NCBI GenBank assembly: GCA_947165115.1 | Contig: CAMUZD010000096.1 | Span: forward strand, 1 to 6,548 | Length of the DNA stretch: 6,548 nt | Origin: an uncultured Clostridia bacterium | Lineage (GTDB): Bacteria; Bacillota; Clostridia; Oscillospirales; Acutalibacteraceae | Direction of reading: 5' to 3' | Shown: positions 6,028 to 6,548 of the stretch, piece after piece | Position numbering within the stretch: position 1 is the first letter of the stretch | How the letters are laid out: each line of letters starts with the position of its first letter | Notes under the pieces: generated by a model | Told to the model about the DNA's origin: nothing | What the model saw: the letters and a program-made list of their open reading frames with translations, nothing else | Database searches by the model: none | Made by a program: the position numbers and the translations under genes

Positions 6028-6548
6028 AAGTTAATCTCTGCGGAATTGAACTTGATAACCCCGTCATTCCCGCCTCGGGAACATTCGGCTTCGGTTATGA
6101 ATTCGCCGAGCTTTATGATATAAATATTCTCGGCACGTTTTCGTTCAAGGGAACCACAAAGGATGCCCGCTTCGGGAATCCGACACCGCGAATCGCGGAA
6201 TGCACATCGGGAATGATAAACGCGGTCGGTTTGCAGAATCCGGGCGTTGATAAGGTCATCAGCGAGGAACTGCCGAAGCTGAAGGCGGTTTTCAATAAAA
6301 AGGTGATGGCGAATGTCAGCGGCTTCTCGGTCGAAGACTACGCTTACACCTGTGAAAAGCTCGATAAAGAGGAGCAGGTCGGCTGGCTTGAGGTCAATGT
6401 CAGCTGCCCGAATGTTCACGGGGGCGGTATGAGTTTCGGCACAAATCCCGAAAGTGCCGCCGAGGTGACGAGGGCGGTTAAGGCAGTCACGAAAAAGCCC
6501 GTTTTCATCAAGCTCTCTCCCAATGTTACCGATATAGTCGCGATAGCG
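6015..6548 (+). CDS. pyrD: Dihydroorotate dehydrogenase B, catalytic subunit (3' partial)
   Basis: The first 178 codons are present; class 1B enzymes are usually about 300-310 residues, so roughly 40% is missing past the window edge. It oxidises dihydroorotate to orotate with FMN. Visible motifs are NPVIPASGTFGFG (15-27), FKGTT (44-48, with K45 near FMN), GMINAVGLQNPG (66-77, substrate and FMN contacts), the catalytic-loop NVSCPN (128-133, C131 as active-site base, which marks class 1 rather than the Ser of class 2) and FIKLSPN (164-170, K166). The ATG lies inside the end of pyrK with GGGGAG 5 bases upstream, which supports this start and translational coupling. The neighbouring pyrK confirms class 1B, the NAD+-linked form. 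Later pyr genes such as pyrF or pyrE may follow outside the window. Confidence 0.98.
   Translation, partial: MERLKVNLCGIELDNPVIPASGTFGFGYEFAELYDINILGTFSFKGTTKDARFGNPTPRIAECTSGMINAVGLQNPGVDKVISEELPKLKAVFNKKVMANVSGFSVEDYAYTCEKLDKEEQVGWLEVNVSCPNVHGGGMSFGTNPESAAEVTRAVKAVTKKPVFIKLSPNVTDIVAIA

Noticed and set aside
6024..6419. 131-codon minus-strand open frame opposite pyrD
   Set aside because: The plus strand encodes clear PyrD motifs with a good ribosome site; the antisense frame shows none.

Overview
The window reads as chromosomal DNA from a Gram-positive, probably anaerobic member of the Clostridia; an Oscillospiraceae/Ruminococcaceae-like gut organism is my guess, not a proof. Supporting signs are a sortase-type C-terminal anchor on the first protein, a class 1B dihydroorotate dehydrogenase pair (PyrK with PyrD), Shine-Dalgarno-led genes packed closely together, and roughly balanced GC.

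Layout from left to right. Positions 1-288 hold the C-terminal end of a surface protein ending in a VPNTG sorting signal. A strong intrinsic terminator follows at 333-370 and probably works in both directions. Positions 382-1910 on the minus strand hold a two-gene operon: a small PII-like protein followed, with a TGATG stop/start overlap, by a CPA2-type cation/proton antiporter that has no cytoplasmic regulatory domain. A 201-base divergent intergenic region (1911-2111) carries a promoter for each direction and an imperfect dyad. Positions 2112-4007 encode a large secreted alpha/beta hydrolase resembling the LCAT-like lipases. From 4086 to the end runs a pyrimidine operon, pyrC-pyrK-pyrD, with pyrD cut by the window edge.

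How the genes work together: pyrC, pyrK and pyrD carry out consecutive steps of UMP synthesis (carbamoyl aspartate to dihydroorotate to orotate), with PyrK passing electrons from PyrD to NAD+. The PII-like protein is well placed to be a soluble regulatory partner of the antiporter. The hydrolase is a separate exported enzyme.

No mobile element, CRISPR array, tRNA or rRNA was seen. The most interesting feature is regulatory: a 20-bp inverted repeat (4023-4082) just upstream of pyrC overlaps the predicted -10 element with one arm and the pyrC Shine-Dalgarno with the other. All three predicted promoters share a TGATANAAT extended -10. Most of the rest is ordinary core metabolism, and I see no clear evidence of a wholly new multi-gene system.
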